Notes under the pieces: model-generated
Told to the model about the DNA's origin: nothing
Database searches by the model: none
The model's input: only the letters and a program-made list of their open reading frames with translations
Assembly (NCBI RefSeq): GCF_012844305.1
Contig: NZ_JABANE010000084.1
Span: forward strand, 1 to 39,215
Direction of reading: 5' to 3'
DNA: 39,215 bases
Origin: Flammeovirga aprica JL-4
GTDB taxonomy: Bacteria; Bacteroidota; Bacteroidia; Cytophagales; Flammeovirgaceae
Made by a program: the position numbers and the translations under genes
Shown: in pieces, positions 6,963 to 15,921 of the stretch
How positions within the stretch are numbered: the stretch's first letter is position 1
Layout: every line of letters starts with the position of its first letter

Positions 6963-8399
6963 TTATACATATAGTTCGCTTTCCAATAAAGCAGTCACAC
7001 CCTCGTTCAATATTGCTTGAAGATAATGTGCCACTCCTTCATGTAACTGAGGAATATCGTTTAGATCCTGATCCCAAAGTGTTTTGTAAGCCAATACTTC
7101 TTGTACTAACTCTTCCAATGAGATCTCTCCTTTATTTTGTTTTGCCCAAACAGTACTCAATAATTCTAAAATATCGGCATTGTCTTGTGCTTGGAAGTCA
7201 TCGCTTGGAGCATAAAGCTTAATCAATGCAGCAAAAGACATCAATAAATGCTTTGGTACTCTTCCTTTTTCATTATTGAAACTAAGGATAGAAGGTAAAA
7301 CTCTTGTCTTGAATTTAGGGAAAGAGTTTAATGAAATGCTCTTTAAATAATGCTTGATAAATGGATTTCTAAAACGATCCAATACATCATCTTTAAAGTC
7401 TACCAATCCATCTGCTGGAGGTAGAGAAGGAATAATTTCTTCTGTCAGGCAAGTATTAATAAATCTTGAGACTGTTTCGTTCTCCAAGTTTTCTCTTACC
7501 GTTTCTATACCTGCTAATAATCCTACTGGCACCATCAAAGTATGAGCACCATTCAAGATTCTAACTTTACGCTCTCTGTAAGGGGCTTGATTGTCTGTTA
7601 CAACAATGTTCAAACCTGCTTTTTCGAAAGGTAAAACTTCTTTGATTTTTTGATCGCCTTCCAATACAAATAAATGGAACTGCTCTCCTTCTACTACTAA
7701 TTGATCTTCGTAACCAAGGTCTTTTTGAATTTCAGCAATTCTATCTTTTGGATAACCTGGTACAATTCTATCCACCAAAGTATTATAGAAAGTACAAGCT
7801 TCTTTTACCCAAGCTACAAAGTCATCACCCAAGTTCCAGTCGCTAACGTACTGAAGAATAATTTCTTGTAGTTTAACGCCATTTTTATCAATCAATTCAC
7901 AAGGTAAAATGATTAATCCCTTGTCTGAAGCACCGTTGAAATGTGTAAACCTGCGGTGTAAAAATGCTGTCAATTTACCAGGGAAACTTTCTTGAAGAGT
8001 GTCTAACTGATCACCTTCTTTGTATACAATACCCGCTTCTGTAGTATTAGAAAATACAAATTGTAATGTGTCAACTTCAGCTAATTTTAAGTAAGCATTA
8101 AAGTCTTCGTAAGGATTGATCACTTCTTGAATACAATCCACCAACATTTGCTTGTTGATCAACTCTCCCTTCTCAATACCATTTAACAATAAATGATACA
8201 AACCGTCTTGTGCATCTAAAAGCTCACCTAATCCTTGAGGAATCGGTTGTACTACCGCTACACCTGCATTGAAGTCAGATTGTACGTTCATTTCATGAAT
8301 CATCCAATCAATAAATGCTCTTAAAAAGTTACCTTCACCGAATTGCACTACTTTAATTGGGCGAGGATTTACTATTGCTGTTGTTCTATTCAGTTTCAT
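6963..8399 (-). CDS. uxaB: Tagaturonate reductase (D-altronate oxidoreductase)
   Basis: A 478-residue NAD-dependent enzyme of the mannitol dehydrogenase family that reduces D-tagaturonate to D-altronate. The Rossmann fingerprint is VVQFGEGNFLRAFIDWM near residues 16-32. The family catalytic segment KVRILNGAHTLMVP (about residues 278-291) supplies the Lys and the N-G-x-H motif. The length agrees with E. coli UxaB. The ATG at 8399 is preferred over the TTG at 8426, because the family begins directly with the MKLNR-type N-terminus. Here its substrate would come from L-galactonate oxidation by the LgoD-type enzyme, since no uronate isomerase gene (uxaC) is present in the window. Confidence 0.9.
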   Translation of the reverse strand: MKLNRTTAIVNPRPIKVVQFGEGNFLRAFIDWMIHEMNVQSDFNAGVAVVQPIPQGLGELLDAQDGLYHLLLNGIEKGELINKQMLVDCIQEVINPYEDFNAYLKLAEVDTLQFVFSNTTEAGIVYKEGDQLDTLQESFPGKLTAFLHRRFTHFNGASDKGLIILPCELIDKNGVKLQEIILQYVSDWNLGDDFVAWVKEACTFYNTLVDRIVPGYPKDRIAEIQKDLGYEDQLVVEGEQFHLFVLEGDQKIKEVLPFEKAGLNIVVTDNQAPYRERKVRILNGAHTLMVPVGLLAGIETVRENLENETVSRFINTCLTEEIIPSLPPADGLVDFKDDVLDRFRNPFIKHYLKSISLNSFPKFKTRVLPSILSFNNEKGRVPKHLLMSFAALIKLYAPSDDFQAQDNADILELLSTVWAKQNKGEISLEELVQEVLAYKTLWDQDLNDIPQLHEGVAHYLQAILNEGVTALLESELYV

Positions 8400-8761
8400 G
8401 GTTATTTGCTCTTTATTTTCACACAAATTTCAACCTGTCACAAGTCTTTTTCACCTGCAACTTGATCTTTAAAGCCTTTCGCTTTTACTGATCAGTATTT
8501 TATATTTTACAAATGATCATACCACCCAAGTACCAGAGAAGTACCCCAGCATTCAAAAATCTGGTGCAATGATAAATTCCTTGTTTCGAATTTGGTTCGA
8601 CTTCGAAGTGGGGAAACTTCTCCAATACCCAACCACAAAGCAGTCTGATGACTTTTCACCTGTGATCTACGGGGTATCACAATTATTTTTTGTAAAGAGT
8701 TAAGAATTAAGATATCCATTATTGAATACAACTCTTCATTCCTTACGCTTTATTCAATTTC
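8400..8761 (-). other. 362-bp intra-operon gap, repeat-like, no gene supported
   Basis: This is the longest gap in the operon. On the minus strand it has imperfect palindromic pieces such as GGGGTACTTCTCTGGTACTTGGGTGG (8520-8545), which recalls the AGGTACTTGGAGTACCTT motif at 3152-3169, and a TTCGAAGTCGAACC stretch near 8590-8610. A 74-codon frame at 8507-8731 has a non-protein-like composition and no recognisable domain. The gap may hold a repeat insertion, an internal promoter or an RNA-processing site. Confidence 0.4.
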
Positions 8762-10411
8762 TTATAAAGAAATACCTCTCTTCCATGGAATGAAATCGTC
8801 ATGACGCATTCTCATCGAATTTGTTTCTGCATTACCACTCGCTATTTCTAATAAGTAGTCTAGCATTTTTGCTGCTTTTGTAGCGATTGTATCTTCTCCT
8901 GTGATCACTGATCCGGTATCGAAATCAATGATATCTTTCATTCGCTCTGCTAAAATAGAGTTAGAAGACACTTTAATTACTGGTGTAATGGGGTTGCCTG
9001 TTGGAGTGCCCAATCCTGTACTGAATGTAATTAATGTTGCTCCTGAACCCGCTAATGCTGTTGTTGATTCTACATCATTACCAGGTGTACAAAGTAGGTT
9101 CAGTCCTTTCTTTGTCACTTGTTCTGTGTAATCCAATACTTCAACGATTGGAGAAGAACCACCTTTTTTAGCTGCTCCTGCCGATTTCATGGCATCAGTA
9201 ATCAAACCGTCCTTGATGTTTCCTGGTGAAGGGTTGGCATCAAAACCAGATCCTACTGCTTCTGCTCTGTGCTTGTAAATCGCCATCAAGTCTACAAAAC
9301 GTTGTGCATCTTTTTCTTCTACACAACGGTCTGTTAAGCTCTGCTCCACACCATTTAACTCAGGGAATTCGGCTAAAATTGGAATGGCACCTAAAGCCAC
9401 TAACATATCTGAAACATACCCAATCACAGGATTGGCGGAAATGCCTGAGAAACCATCTGACCCACCGCATTCAAGTCCTAAGCGTAATGCTGAAATTGGT
9501 GCTTCCTGACGTTCTACTTTGTTGGCCTCCACCAACCCTGCCATCGTGTACTTGACAATATTTGAAATGAAATCTGTTTCTGAAGAACTCTTCTGCTGCT
9601 CTACATAATACACTGGCTTGTCGAACTTTGGATTGACCTTTTTAATGGCGTCCTGTAAAATTTCAACCTGCGCATTCTGACAACCTAAACTCAAGAATGT
9701 AGCACCTGCAACGTTAGGGTTGTTCAAGTAACCCGCCAACAGTTGACAAAGTGTATCTGAGTCTTGACGAATACCGCCACAGCCTCCATCATGTAAAAGG
9801 AACTTAATGCCGTCTACATTTTTGAAAGCACGGTTCTTCTTTTGCTCAGCCAATGGAATCACGATGTCCTCATCAATCAATCCACTGCTGTCTGCTCCAT
9901 TCTCAATTTTCTGTAATAAACCATCGATATCCAAATCGTAATCTCTACCTTTTGAATATCCAAGTTTTTCTTCTAAAATCTCTTTTGCTGCTAAGACGTT
10001 TCTGTTTTCACAGAATACCAATGGCACCACCAACCACATGTTTTGTGTACCAATTTGTCCGTCTGTTCTGTGATATCCTTTAAAAGTTCTGTTTTCAAAA
10101 GCAGAAACGTCAGGTTTGATCCAGTCCGTTTTACGCTCTCTTACTACCACATCACTTGCTGCATGTTTTACGTTTTCAGTAGTCATCGCCTCGCCTTTTT
10201 TGATAGGCTGTGTTGCTTTTCCTACTAAAACGCCATACATATATACTTCATCACCTTTATCGAAATCCTTCAAAGCAAATTTGTGCTTGCTTTTCACTGG
10301 ACCTACTGTTGTAAGGTGCTGTCCTTCAAAATTTATTTCTTCAGATGCTTCTAAATCTTTCAATGCCACCATTACGTTGTCCGTAGGGTGAACCATTAAT
10401 ACTTTATTCAT
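8762..10411 (-). CDS. uxaA: Altronate dehydratase
   Basis: A 549-residue iron-dependent dehydratase that removes water from D-altronate to give KDG. It has the full-length architecture: an N-terminal SAF domain (about residues 1-95), then the UxaA/GarD catalytic region with HDGGCGGIRQDSD (about 208-220), the GCQNAQVE segment (about 243-250), the LGLECGGSDGFSG motif (about 311-323) and LLCTPGNDVESTT (about 435-447). The cysteines of these motifs probably bind the metal. It is distinguished from galactarate dehydratase by context and length only, so a minor alternative is a related aldarate/altronate dehydratase. It lies 46 bp downstream of the aldolase gene. Confidence 0.9.
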   Translation of the reverse strand: MNKVLMVHPTDNVMVALKDLEASEEINFEGQHLTTVGPVKSKHKFALKDFDKGDEVYMYGVLVGKATQPIKKGEAMTTENVKHAASDVVVRERKTDWIKPDVSAFENRTFKGYHRTDGQIGTQNMWLVVPLVFCENRNVLAAKEILEEKLGYSKGRDYDLDIDGLLQKIENGADSSGLIDEDIVIPLAEQKKNRAFKNVDGIKFLLHDGGCGGIRQDSDTLCQLLAGYLNNPNVAGATFLSLGCQNAQVEILQDAIKKVNPKFDKPVYYVEQQKSSSETDFISNIVKYTMAGLVEANKVERQEAPISALRLGLECGGSDGFSGISANPVIGYVSDMLVALGAIPILAEFPELNGVEQSLTDRCVEEKDAQRFVDLMAIYKHRAEAVGSGFDANPSPGNIKDGLITDAMKSAGAAKKGGSSPIVEVLDYTEQVTKKGLNLLCTPGNDVESTTALAGSGATLITFSTGLGTPTGNPITPVIKVSSNSILAERMKDIIDFDTGSVITGEDTIATKAAKMLDYLLEIASGNAETNSMRMRHDDFIPWKRGISL

Positions 10412-10457
10412 CGTCTTATTACTTAATAATATTCTAACGCAAAGCGTAAATAGTTAT

Positions 10458-11141
10458 TTAAACAGCTACAGTACCTTCTTTATAATCTGCCACAAATTCC
10501 ATGAGTGTTTGCAAGCGATCAAATGTAGCATCATAGTCATAACCTGCACCGGCTTTCACTAATAGTTTATCACCGATTCCTACACAGCTTACACCTACGT
10601 CCAGCCAGCTTTTAATGTCTTCGATAGTAGGAGAAACTCCTCCTGTAGGCATTACATCTGTCCAAGGCATTGGGGCTTTCACTCCTTTGATAAATCCTTT
10701 GGCGTCGAATGAATTAGCTGGGAAGATTTTTACTACTTCCGCACCGCATTCGTGTGCATTAGATACTTCTGAAACTGTAGTACAACCTGGGAACCAAGCA
10801 ATTTTTCTGCGGTTACAGATTTTTCCAATTTCAGGATTGAATAAAGGCGAAACAATAAAATCTGCTCCATTTTGGATGAAGATCGCTGCTGTAAATTCAT
10901 CTACAATAGAACCAATACCCACTGCCATATCAGGGAACTCTGCTCTTACTACTTTGATCAATTCAATAAAGATCTGATCTGCCTGCTCCCCTCTATTAGT
11001 AAATTCAAAAACTCTGATACCTGCTTTATAAGCAGTGCTGATCACCTCTAATGTTGTATTAAGATCACTGTTGTAAAATACTGGAACAATGACTGTAGAT
11101 TTCATCTTAGAAACCACCTCAATTCTTGAGAACTTTGCCAT
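10458..11141 (-). CDS. eda: KDPG/KHG aldolase
   Basis: A 227-residue class I aldolase of the Eda family that splits KDPG into pyruvate and glyceraldehyde 3-phosphate. The Schiff-base lysine is K138 in EVVKIFPANSF, and the general acid/base is E46 in VFEFTNRGE. The phosphate-binding MPTGGVSP is at residues 164-171. The GIGSIVDEFTA loop (76-86) matches the GAGTV stretch of classical Eda. It closes the route at the level of central metabolism. The gene is 2 bp from the mutarotase gene upstream, so the two are cotranscribed and probably translationally coupled. Confidence 0.9.
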   Translation of the reverse strand: MAKFSRIEVVSKMKSTVIVPVFYNSDLNTTLEVISTAYKAGIRVFEFTNRGEQADQIFIELIKVVRAEFPDMAVGIGSIVDEFTAAIFIQNGADFIVSPLFNPEIGKICNRRKIAWFPGCTTVSEVSNAHECGAEVVKIFPANSFDAKGFIKGVKAPMPWTDVMPTGGVSPTIEDIKSWLDVGVSCVGIGDKLLVKAGAGYDYDATFDRLQTLMEFVADYKEGTVAV

Positions 11142-11143
11142 GA

Positions 11144-11560
11144 TTATGCCTCTTGTGTTTGTTGAAGTTTAGAAATTTCTTTCACTTGCCCTGACAGTGC
11201 ATCGTAGTCCTCTTCTTGTTCGATCTCGTAGATACGTTCCATTAATTCCCACTTGCTGTCTGCATCTGCATCGGCGTCTGCCACTTGAAAACGAGATACG
11301 AACGTTTCCCATTCCGATTGTCTCGGTTTTGTAGCCAATTCCTTCATTCTTGCTTCATGGTCAAAATCTGCCACTGTATCCATGATCATGAATAACTGAT
11401 TTCTGTGGAGATAGATTTCCATGTCAAGAATTCCAACTTCTTTCATACCTTCAGTGATTTCTTTCCACGCTTGTCCTTTGGCGTGTACTTTTTTATAATC
11501 TTTAATCAATGAAGGGTCGTTTGCTAATGAAAGCGTTTTACAATATCTTTTGAACTGCAT
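11144..11560 (-). CDS. RhaM-type sugar mutarotase (L-rhamnose/L-fucose-like)
   Basis: A 138-residue member of the RhaM mutarotase family (DUF718), dimeric ferredoxin-like proteins that interconvert alpha and beta anomers of 6-deoxy-L-sugars. The family core is visible in MQFKRYCKTLSLANDPSLIKDYKKVHA, in the IYLHRNQLFMIMDT strand and in the PRQSEWETFV segment. In this operon it probably supplies the L-galactose anomer used by the dehydrogenase. Two oddities are an ADADADAD run at residues 94-101, within an insertion, and a Glu/Gln-rich tail; both make it about 30 residues longer than E. coli RhaM (104). It sits between fucP (9 bp) and the aldolase gene (2 bp). Confidence 0.82.
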   Translation of the reverse strand: MQFKRYCKTLSLANDPSLIKDYKKVHAKGQAWKEITEGMKEVGILDMEIYLHRNQLFMIMDTVADFDHEARMKELATKPRQSEWETFVSRFQVADADADADSKWELMERIYEIEQEEDYDALSGQVKEISKLQQTQEA

Positions 11561-11569
11561 ATTGAATGC

Positions 11570-12928
11570 TTATTTTGTCGTTTTAAATCTTCTGTAGCCA
11601 AACACTGCAATGACACAGAAACAAATTAATGGTAAGCCGAATGATACATTTACTGCTGGCATTCCCATGATCTCACCGCTGTCGATAATCGCTCCCTGAA
11701 GTGGCGGCATCAAAGCTCCACCTACAATAGCCATTACTAAACCTGCGGCTCCAAACTCTGCATCATTATCCAAACCTTCTAAAGCTATACCATAGATAGT
11801 AGGGAACATTAATGACATAAAGAGAGATGTACCAATCAAGGCGTATAAACCAATTTCTCCACCTACAAAAATTACTACCGTCATCATTCCAATTCCGCCT
11901 AATGCGAATATTGCTAAGAGCATTGATGCTTTTACAAAACGCATTAAGAAAGTGGCTGTAAAACGTCCAGTAAGGAAAAGGACCATGGCGATGATATTGA
12001 AAGACTGCGCTTCAGCTTTCGTATACCCAATATTTTCAGCATACTGCATCACGAATGTCCAGCACATGATCTGAGCACCTATATAGAAAATTTGCGTTAT
12101 CACACCTTCTCTATACGTCACGTTTTGAAGTAAACGTTGTAATGTTTCTCCTAAGTTGAAATTATCGTCTTTCTTGTTTGTTGATGGAATTTTTGTTGCC
12201 GCAATCACCACTGCAATAGCAATTACTACTAACCCTAATACCACATAAGGATCACGGATCACCATTAAATCATTGGCTCTGATAATCGCTTTTTCTGCTT
12301 CTGGTAAAGTAGTGTAAATCAAGCTACCATCTGCCGCTTGTTCTGCTGAGTTTAGTTTTGACAAGATCAACTGCTGTGCTACAAACATCCCTGTCAATGA
12401 ACCGATAGGGTTGAAAGATTGTGCAAGATTCAGTCTTCTTGTTGAAGTTTCTTTTGAACCTAATGAAAGGATCAATGGGTTGGATGTCGTTTCTAAAAAT
12501 GCCAATCCAAAAGTAAGGATATAGTAAGAGGCTAAGAAGAAACCAAACATCTGGAATTGTGCTGCCGGATAGAACAATAATGTACCCGTTGCATACAATG
12601 CCATTCCAAATAAAATTACTTTTTTATAAGAATACTTTTTGATAAGAATCGCCGCAGGCAATGCCATCGTAAAGTAACCGCCATAAAAGGCAAACTGTAC
12701 AAATGATGCTTTGAAGTTCGAAATCTCCATTACCGTTTTAAAGGCCGAAACCATAGGGTTGGTGATATCATTTGCAAATCCCCATAATGCAAATATACTT
12801 GTGATCAGTACAAAAGGGATTAAATATTTCTTCTCTACAACTTTCTGATTATCAGAAGATGGAGCTTCATTCTGGTTCTGTTCCGCCTTCTTCTGAAGAT
12901 CTATATTATCAACTGTAATATTGCTCAT
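11570..12928 (-). CDS. fucP: FucP-type L-fucose/L-galactose:H+ symporter (MFS)
   Basis: A 452-residue inner-membrane transporter with about twelve hydrophobic segments after a 35-residue polar N-terminus. The first membrane span, IPFVLITSIFALWGFANDIT, and the following NPMVSAFKT are typical of the FucP family: the Asn-Asp after GFA corresponds to the proton-coupled acidic residue of E. coli FucP. LGLAFLETTSNPLI carries the second conserved Glu. E. coli FucP is known to carry L-fucose, L-galactose and D-arabinose, so this transporter fits the proposed L-galactose route. It is followed closely by the mutarotase gene. Confidence 0.88.
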   Translation of the reverse strand: MSNITVDNIDLQKKAEQNQNEAPSSDNQKVVEKKYLIPFVLITSIFALWGFANDITNPMVSAFKTVMEISNFKASFVQFAFYGGYFTMALPAAILIKKYSYKKVILFGMALYATGTLLFYPAAQFQMFGFFLASYYILTFGLAFLETTSNPLILSLGSKETSTRRLNLAQSFNPIGSLTGMFVAQQLILSKLNSAEQAADGSLIYTTLPEAEKAIIRANDLMVIRDPYVVLGLVVIAIAVVIAATKIPSTNKKDDNFNLGETLQRLLQNVTYREGVITQIFYIGAQIMCWTFVMQYAENIGYTKAEAQSFNIIAMVLFLTGRFTATFLMRFVKASMLLAIFALGGIGMMTVVIFVGGEIGLYALIGTSLFMSLMFPTIYGIALEGLDNDAEFGAAGLVMAIVGGALMPPLQGAIIDSGEIMGMPAVNVSFGLPLICFCVIAVFGYRRFKTTK

Positions 12929-12992
12929 TGCTGGTAAATTATGTGTGTGTGCACGTATTTTAGTTAGGGAAATGTTGTGGTGTTTTGTAAGA

Positions 12993-13014
12993 GGGTAGAC
13001 ACACAGGTCTACCC
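12993..13014 (-). other. Intergenic hairpin between the dehydrogenase and fucP genes
   Basis: An 8-bp perfect stem, GGGTAGAC/GTCTACCC, with a 6-base loop lies in the 96-bp gap, 64 bp before the fucP start. No U-tract follows, so it is more likely an mRNA processing or stability element than a terminator. Confidence 0.4.
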
Positions 13015-13024
13015 CACGTTACAC

Positions 13025-14056
13025 CTATGAAAGAGTTAACATTGCTTTTATCACTCCTGTCTCAGGTTTTAGCCAGCTATCAAAGTGACCCGCTATATCT
13101 GTAAATAATACCTTGTGAGTAATCCAAGGATTAGTATCAATCTGATTGTTTTCGATCATCTCAATGATTTGATCAAAATCCGATGGCAGTGAGTTTCTAC
13201 TTGCCATGATCGTCAATTCCTTTTTGTGGAAGTACGGATCGTGGAAAGAAAAATCGCCAGGGAATAAACCTACAAATACAATACGACCTGCCGCCGCTGT
13301 AAATTGTAATGTATTGGCCATTGAGTGTTTGTTACCTGTCGCATCAATAACAACAGTTGGTAAGTTGCCATCAAACTGAGCACGAATTCTCTTCTCCGTT
13401 TCAGCAATTTCTTGATGTACTTCTACAGTACCATCTACTTTGATATGCTTGTCACAGAAATCCAAACGGCTTTGGTTAATGTCCATCATCACCGTTTTTG
13501 CACCTGCTGCCATTGCAAACTGACAAGCTCCCATTCCGATAGGTCCTGCACCGATTACCACTACTGTATCATCAGCACCAACTCTTGCTCTGTTTACGGC
13601 ATGACAACCAATACTTAAAGTTTCCACTAAAGCCAATTGATCATAGCTTAATTTTTTAGAAACGTGTAGGTATTGAGCTGGAATTTTGAAATACTCTCTC
13701 ATTCCACCGTCTTCGTGCACACCAAATACAGAGATATTTTCACCGCAGTTTGTAAAACCTCTTTCTACAGCATGATCTTCTGTTTTGTTGAAATAAGGTT
13801 CCACAGAACACTTGTCACCTACTTCAACATTCTTTACATCATCGGCAATTTTAATTACTTCCACTCCCAACTCATGACCTAAAATTCTAGGGTAAGTGAA
13901 GAAAGGTTGTTTGCCAGTGTAGGCGTGTAAGTCAGTACCACAAATACCAACTCTATGTACTTTTACTAATGCTTCTCCTGTGTTTAAAGTTTCTTGTGGA
14001 CGTTCCATCTCACTTACTTCAAATTCCCCAGGTTTATTTAAGATAATCGTTTTCAT
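13025..14056 (-). CDS. lgoD: Zinc-type dehydrogenase, probable L-galactonate 5-dehydrogenase
   Basis: A 343-residue medium-chain dehydrogenase. The catalytic zinc site is visible as C39 (GICGTD) and H61-E62 (LGHELG), and the Rossmann fingerprint is VVIGAGPIGMGAC near residues 166-178. In the operon it sits between an aldose oxidation system and UxaB; the reaction that joins them is oxidation of L-galactonate to D-tagaturonate, known for E. coli LgoD (YjjN). Its structural-zinc lobe (residues 85-112, EPYFNKTEDHAVERG...) lacks all four expected Cys: K, D, V and G stand in their places, although an adjacent C104 remains. The substrate is inferred; L-sorbose or threonine dehydrogenase-like activity is the alternative. 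Confidence 0.75.
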   Translation of the reverse strand: MKTIILNKPGEFEVSEMERPQETLNTGEALVKVHRVGICGTDLHAYTGKQPFFTYPRILGHELGVEVIKIADDVKNVEVGDKCSVEPYFNKTEDHAVERGFTNCGENISVFGVHEDGGMREYFKIPAQYLHVSKKLSYDQLALVETLSIGCHAVNRARVGADDTVVVIGAGPIGMGACQFAMAAGAKTVMMDINQSRLDFCDKHIKVDGTVEVHQEIAETEKRIRAQFDGNLPTVVIDATGNKHSMANTLQFTAAAGRIVFVGLFPGDFSFHDPYFHKKELTIMASRNSLPSDFDQIIEMIENNQIDTNPWITHKVLFTDIAGHFDSWLKPETGVIKAMLTLS

Positions 14057-14061
14057 ATTTT

Positions 14062-15012
14062 TTACTTATAGATGCAGTTTGTGATTTGATTAAATAGATC
14101 TTCTGATAGAGAACCTTTGTTCCAGCAGTCTACTGTAGATTCGATCTGAGCAATTTTTCTTGATCCGATCACTACTCTCGTTGCTTCTTTTACAGACATC
14201 AGATAACGTAATGATAACTCCGCTATATCCATATTATTTGCATCGGCAATCTTTTTCACCTCAATCGCAATGTCAACATCCTTATTAGAGATCCACTCAT
14301 TGTTTGGACGCTCTTCGCAAAGTTTATCAAAACGTGCTCCTAACAATCCCATATGCAAAGCTGAAGCGGCATAGTAAGCGATGTTGTTTTCTTGGAAGTA
14401 AGGAATGTCTTTTTCGAACGCAGACATATTACAAGCATCCATTTTCATAAAGCCTGATACTACTTCAAAAATTCCTGATTCAAAGAATGGGTAAAAATCA
14501 TCTACCGGATTTCCACCAACACCAATTTTCTTGGCCATTCCTTGGTCCTTGATATAAGATAATGTCTCTACAATATCATCTTGCTTGTCATAAGGCAACA
14601 TATGTGGCTCATGCAAGAACAATACGTCTACATAATCTACATTCAGTTTGTTTAAACTGTTTTCCATACTTTTCAGCATGGTATCTCTTGTATAGTCTAG
14701 TTTAAATTCATCGGCTTTCTCTGCGAAAAGACGGCCGATTTTAGTAGAGATAAATGGACGTTCACCGGTCCACTGCTTTAGTGCTTTGCCTACAAACTCT
14801 TCCGATCTGTTGTAAGAAGGAGCTGTATCTAAAGTACTAATGCCATTTTCTAAGGCACTTAATATCACTTTTACTGATTCTTCTTCTTCCACTGCTCCCC
14901 AAACTCCTCCAAGTCCTGAGCAACCTAAAACTAATCGTGATCCGTGTGAAAATCCATAATTATCCTTATTAGCGTCTGCTTGATAATTTGGTTTAGTTAA
15001 TGTATTTATCAT
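14062..15012 (-). CDS. Aldo/keto reductase, probable L-galactose dehydrogenase
   Basis: A 316-residue TIM-barrel oxidoreductase. The AKR tetrad is complete: D62 and Y67 in STLDTAPSYNRSEE, K91 in FISTKIGR, and H134 in VLFLHEPHM. The C-terminal VVIGSRKIAQIEST binds the nucleotide phosphate. It resembles the group that contains plant-type L-galactose 1-dehydrogenase and bacterial L-fucose or pyridoxal dehydrogenases, which oxidise C1 of an L-sugar to the lactone. The lactonase gene upstream and the galactonate dehydrogenase gene 5 bp downstream make L-galactose to L-galactonolactone the best assignment. Fine specificity, L-galactose against L-fucose, cannot be read from motifs. Confidence 0.75.
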   Translation of the reverse strand: MINTLTKPNYQADANKDNYGFSHGSRLVLGCSGLGGVWGAVEEEESVKVILSALENGISTLDTAPSYNRSEEFVGKALKQWTGERPFISTKIGRLFAEKADEFKLDYTRDTMLKSMENSLNKLNVDYVDVLFLHEPHMLPYDKQDDIVETLSYIKDQGMAKKIGVGGNPVDDFYPFFESGIFEVVSGFMKMDACNMSAFEKDIPYFQENNIAYYAASALHMGLLGARFDKLCEERPNNEWISNKDVDIAIEVKKIADANNMDIAELSLRYLMSVKEATRVVIGSRKIAQIESTVDCWNKGSLSEDLFNQITNCIYK

Positions 15013-15075
15013 TTCAAAAAACTCTTATTATTAAAAACTAGATTCTTGATATTTCTTTTGGTCTGGAAATCTGTA

Positions 15076-15921
15076 CTACACAGCTTCCTCTTTTTTGACT
15101 AAACTGTAAAACTCCTCTGCATTTTTCCCCAGCACTTTCGCTTTGTCTTCTTCTTTGGTAAAGAAGTTTTCAACTACCTGCATCACAGTACTGTACTCCC
15201 CTGCCAACTTACAAACTGGCCAATCTGACCCAATCATCACTCTATCCACTCCAAAAGCATCTACCACTACTTTGATGTATTGGTGAATTTCTTCTTCTGT
15301 CCAGTTTTTCCAGTCGGCTTCCGTTACCATGCCCGATAGTTTGCAGTATACATTGTCATGTTTCGCAACGGCTTCTATATCCTCTTTCCAAGGTGAAAAG
15401 TTTCCATCCTTGATTTCTGGCTTCGCAATGTGATCAATTACGAAAGGCTGTTCAGGGAATTTCTCCACTAATTGTAAAGCGAAAGGCAGATGCTTTGGAA
15501 AGATTAGAATATCGTATGTCAAATTAAACTCTGATAGCGACTCAATTCCTTTTAAGAAATCGGGTTGCAACATAAATTGATCATCTTCTTCATCTTGCAA
15601 CACATGACGAACTCCCTTGAAATCAGAGAATTGCGAAAAGTAATTCAATCTTTCTCTGATGTTGCTATGACGTAAGTTCACCCATCCTACTACACCTAAT
15701 ATGAAAGGATTAACGCTAGCTTCTGACAATAAAAATTGCGTTTCTTTTTCCGTTTGACTTGCCTGAACAGCAACACATCCGCTATAGCCCGCTTTTTCCA
15801 TTTCCTTCCATAAATCTTTAGGAAGAAAGTCTTGCTTTAAGACCGACATCGAGTCATCAATCCATGCGTGTTCTACCGGAGAATACTTCCATAGATGATG
15901 GTGTGCATCAATTTTTCTCAT
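15076..15921 (-). CDS. Amidohydrolase-fold sugar lactonase (L-galactono/L-fuconolactonase type)
   Basis: A 281-residue protein of the amidohydrolase_2 (COG3618) family, in which several members open L-fucono- or L-rhamnono-lactones. The metal-site residues are visible: H7-H8-H9 in KIDAHHHLW, the VIDHIAKPE segment (about residues 140-148), CKLSGM, and an Asp in MIGSDWPVC (about 228-236). It would convert L-galactonolactone to L-galactonate. It is the first gene of the minus-strand operon, 63 bp before the dehydrogenase gene, and its upstream region is shared with the divergent LacI-type regulator. There is no signal peptide, so the reaction is cytoplasmic. Confidence 0.8.
   Translation of the reverse strand: MRKIDAHHHLWKYSPVEHAWIDDSMSVLKQDFLPKDLWKEMEKAGYSGCVAVQASQTEKETQFLLSEASVNPFILGVVGWVNLRHSNIRERLNYFSQFSDFKGVRHVLQDEEDDQFMLQPDFLKGIESLSEFNLTYDILIFPKHLPFALQLVEKFPEQPFVIDHIAKPEIKDGNFSPWKEDIEAVAKHDNVYCKLSGMVTEADWKNWTEEEIHQYIKVVVDAFGVDRVMIGSDWPVCKLAGEYSTVMQVVENFFTKEEDKAKVLGKNAEEFYSLVKKEEAV

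Noticed and set aside
8507..8731. 74-codon minus-strand frame in the uxaA-uxaB gap
   Set aside because: Its composition is not protein-like, it has no recognisable motif, and it overlaps palindromic repeat-like DNA.
9226..9555. 109-codon plus-strand frame inside uxaA
   Set aside because: It lies fully antisense to a conserved enzyme gene and its product has no domain-like character; it is a shadow of the uxaA codons.
4242..15921. The operon as an oxidative L-fucose pathway
   Set aside because: FucP, the RhaM-type mutarotase, the AKR and the lactonase would fit, but no fuconate dehydratase (enolase superfamily) or later L-fucose enzyme is present, while UxaB/UxaA/KdgK/Eda fit L-galactonate.
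4242..15921. The operon as a D-galacturonate pathway
   Set aside because: Uronate isomerase (uxaC) is missing, and an aldose dehydrogenase, lactonase, FucP and mutarotase would have no role.
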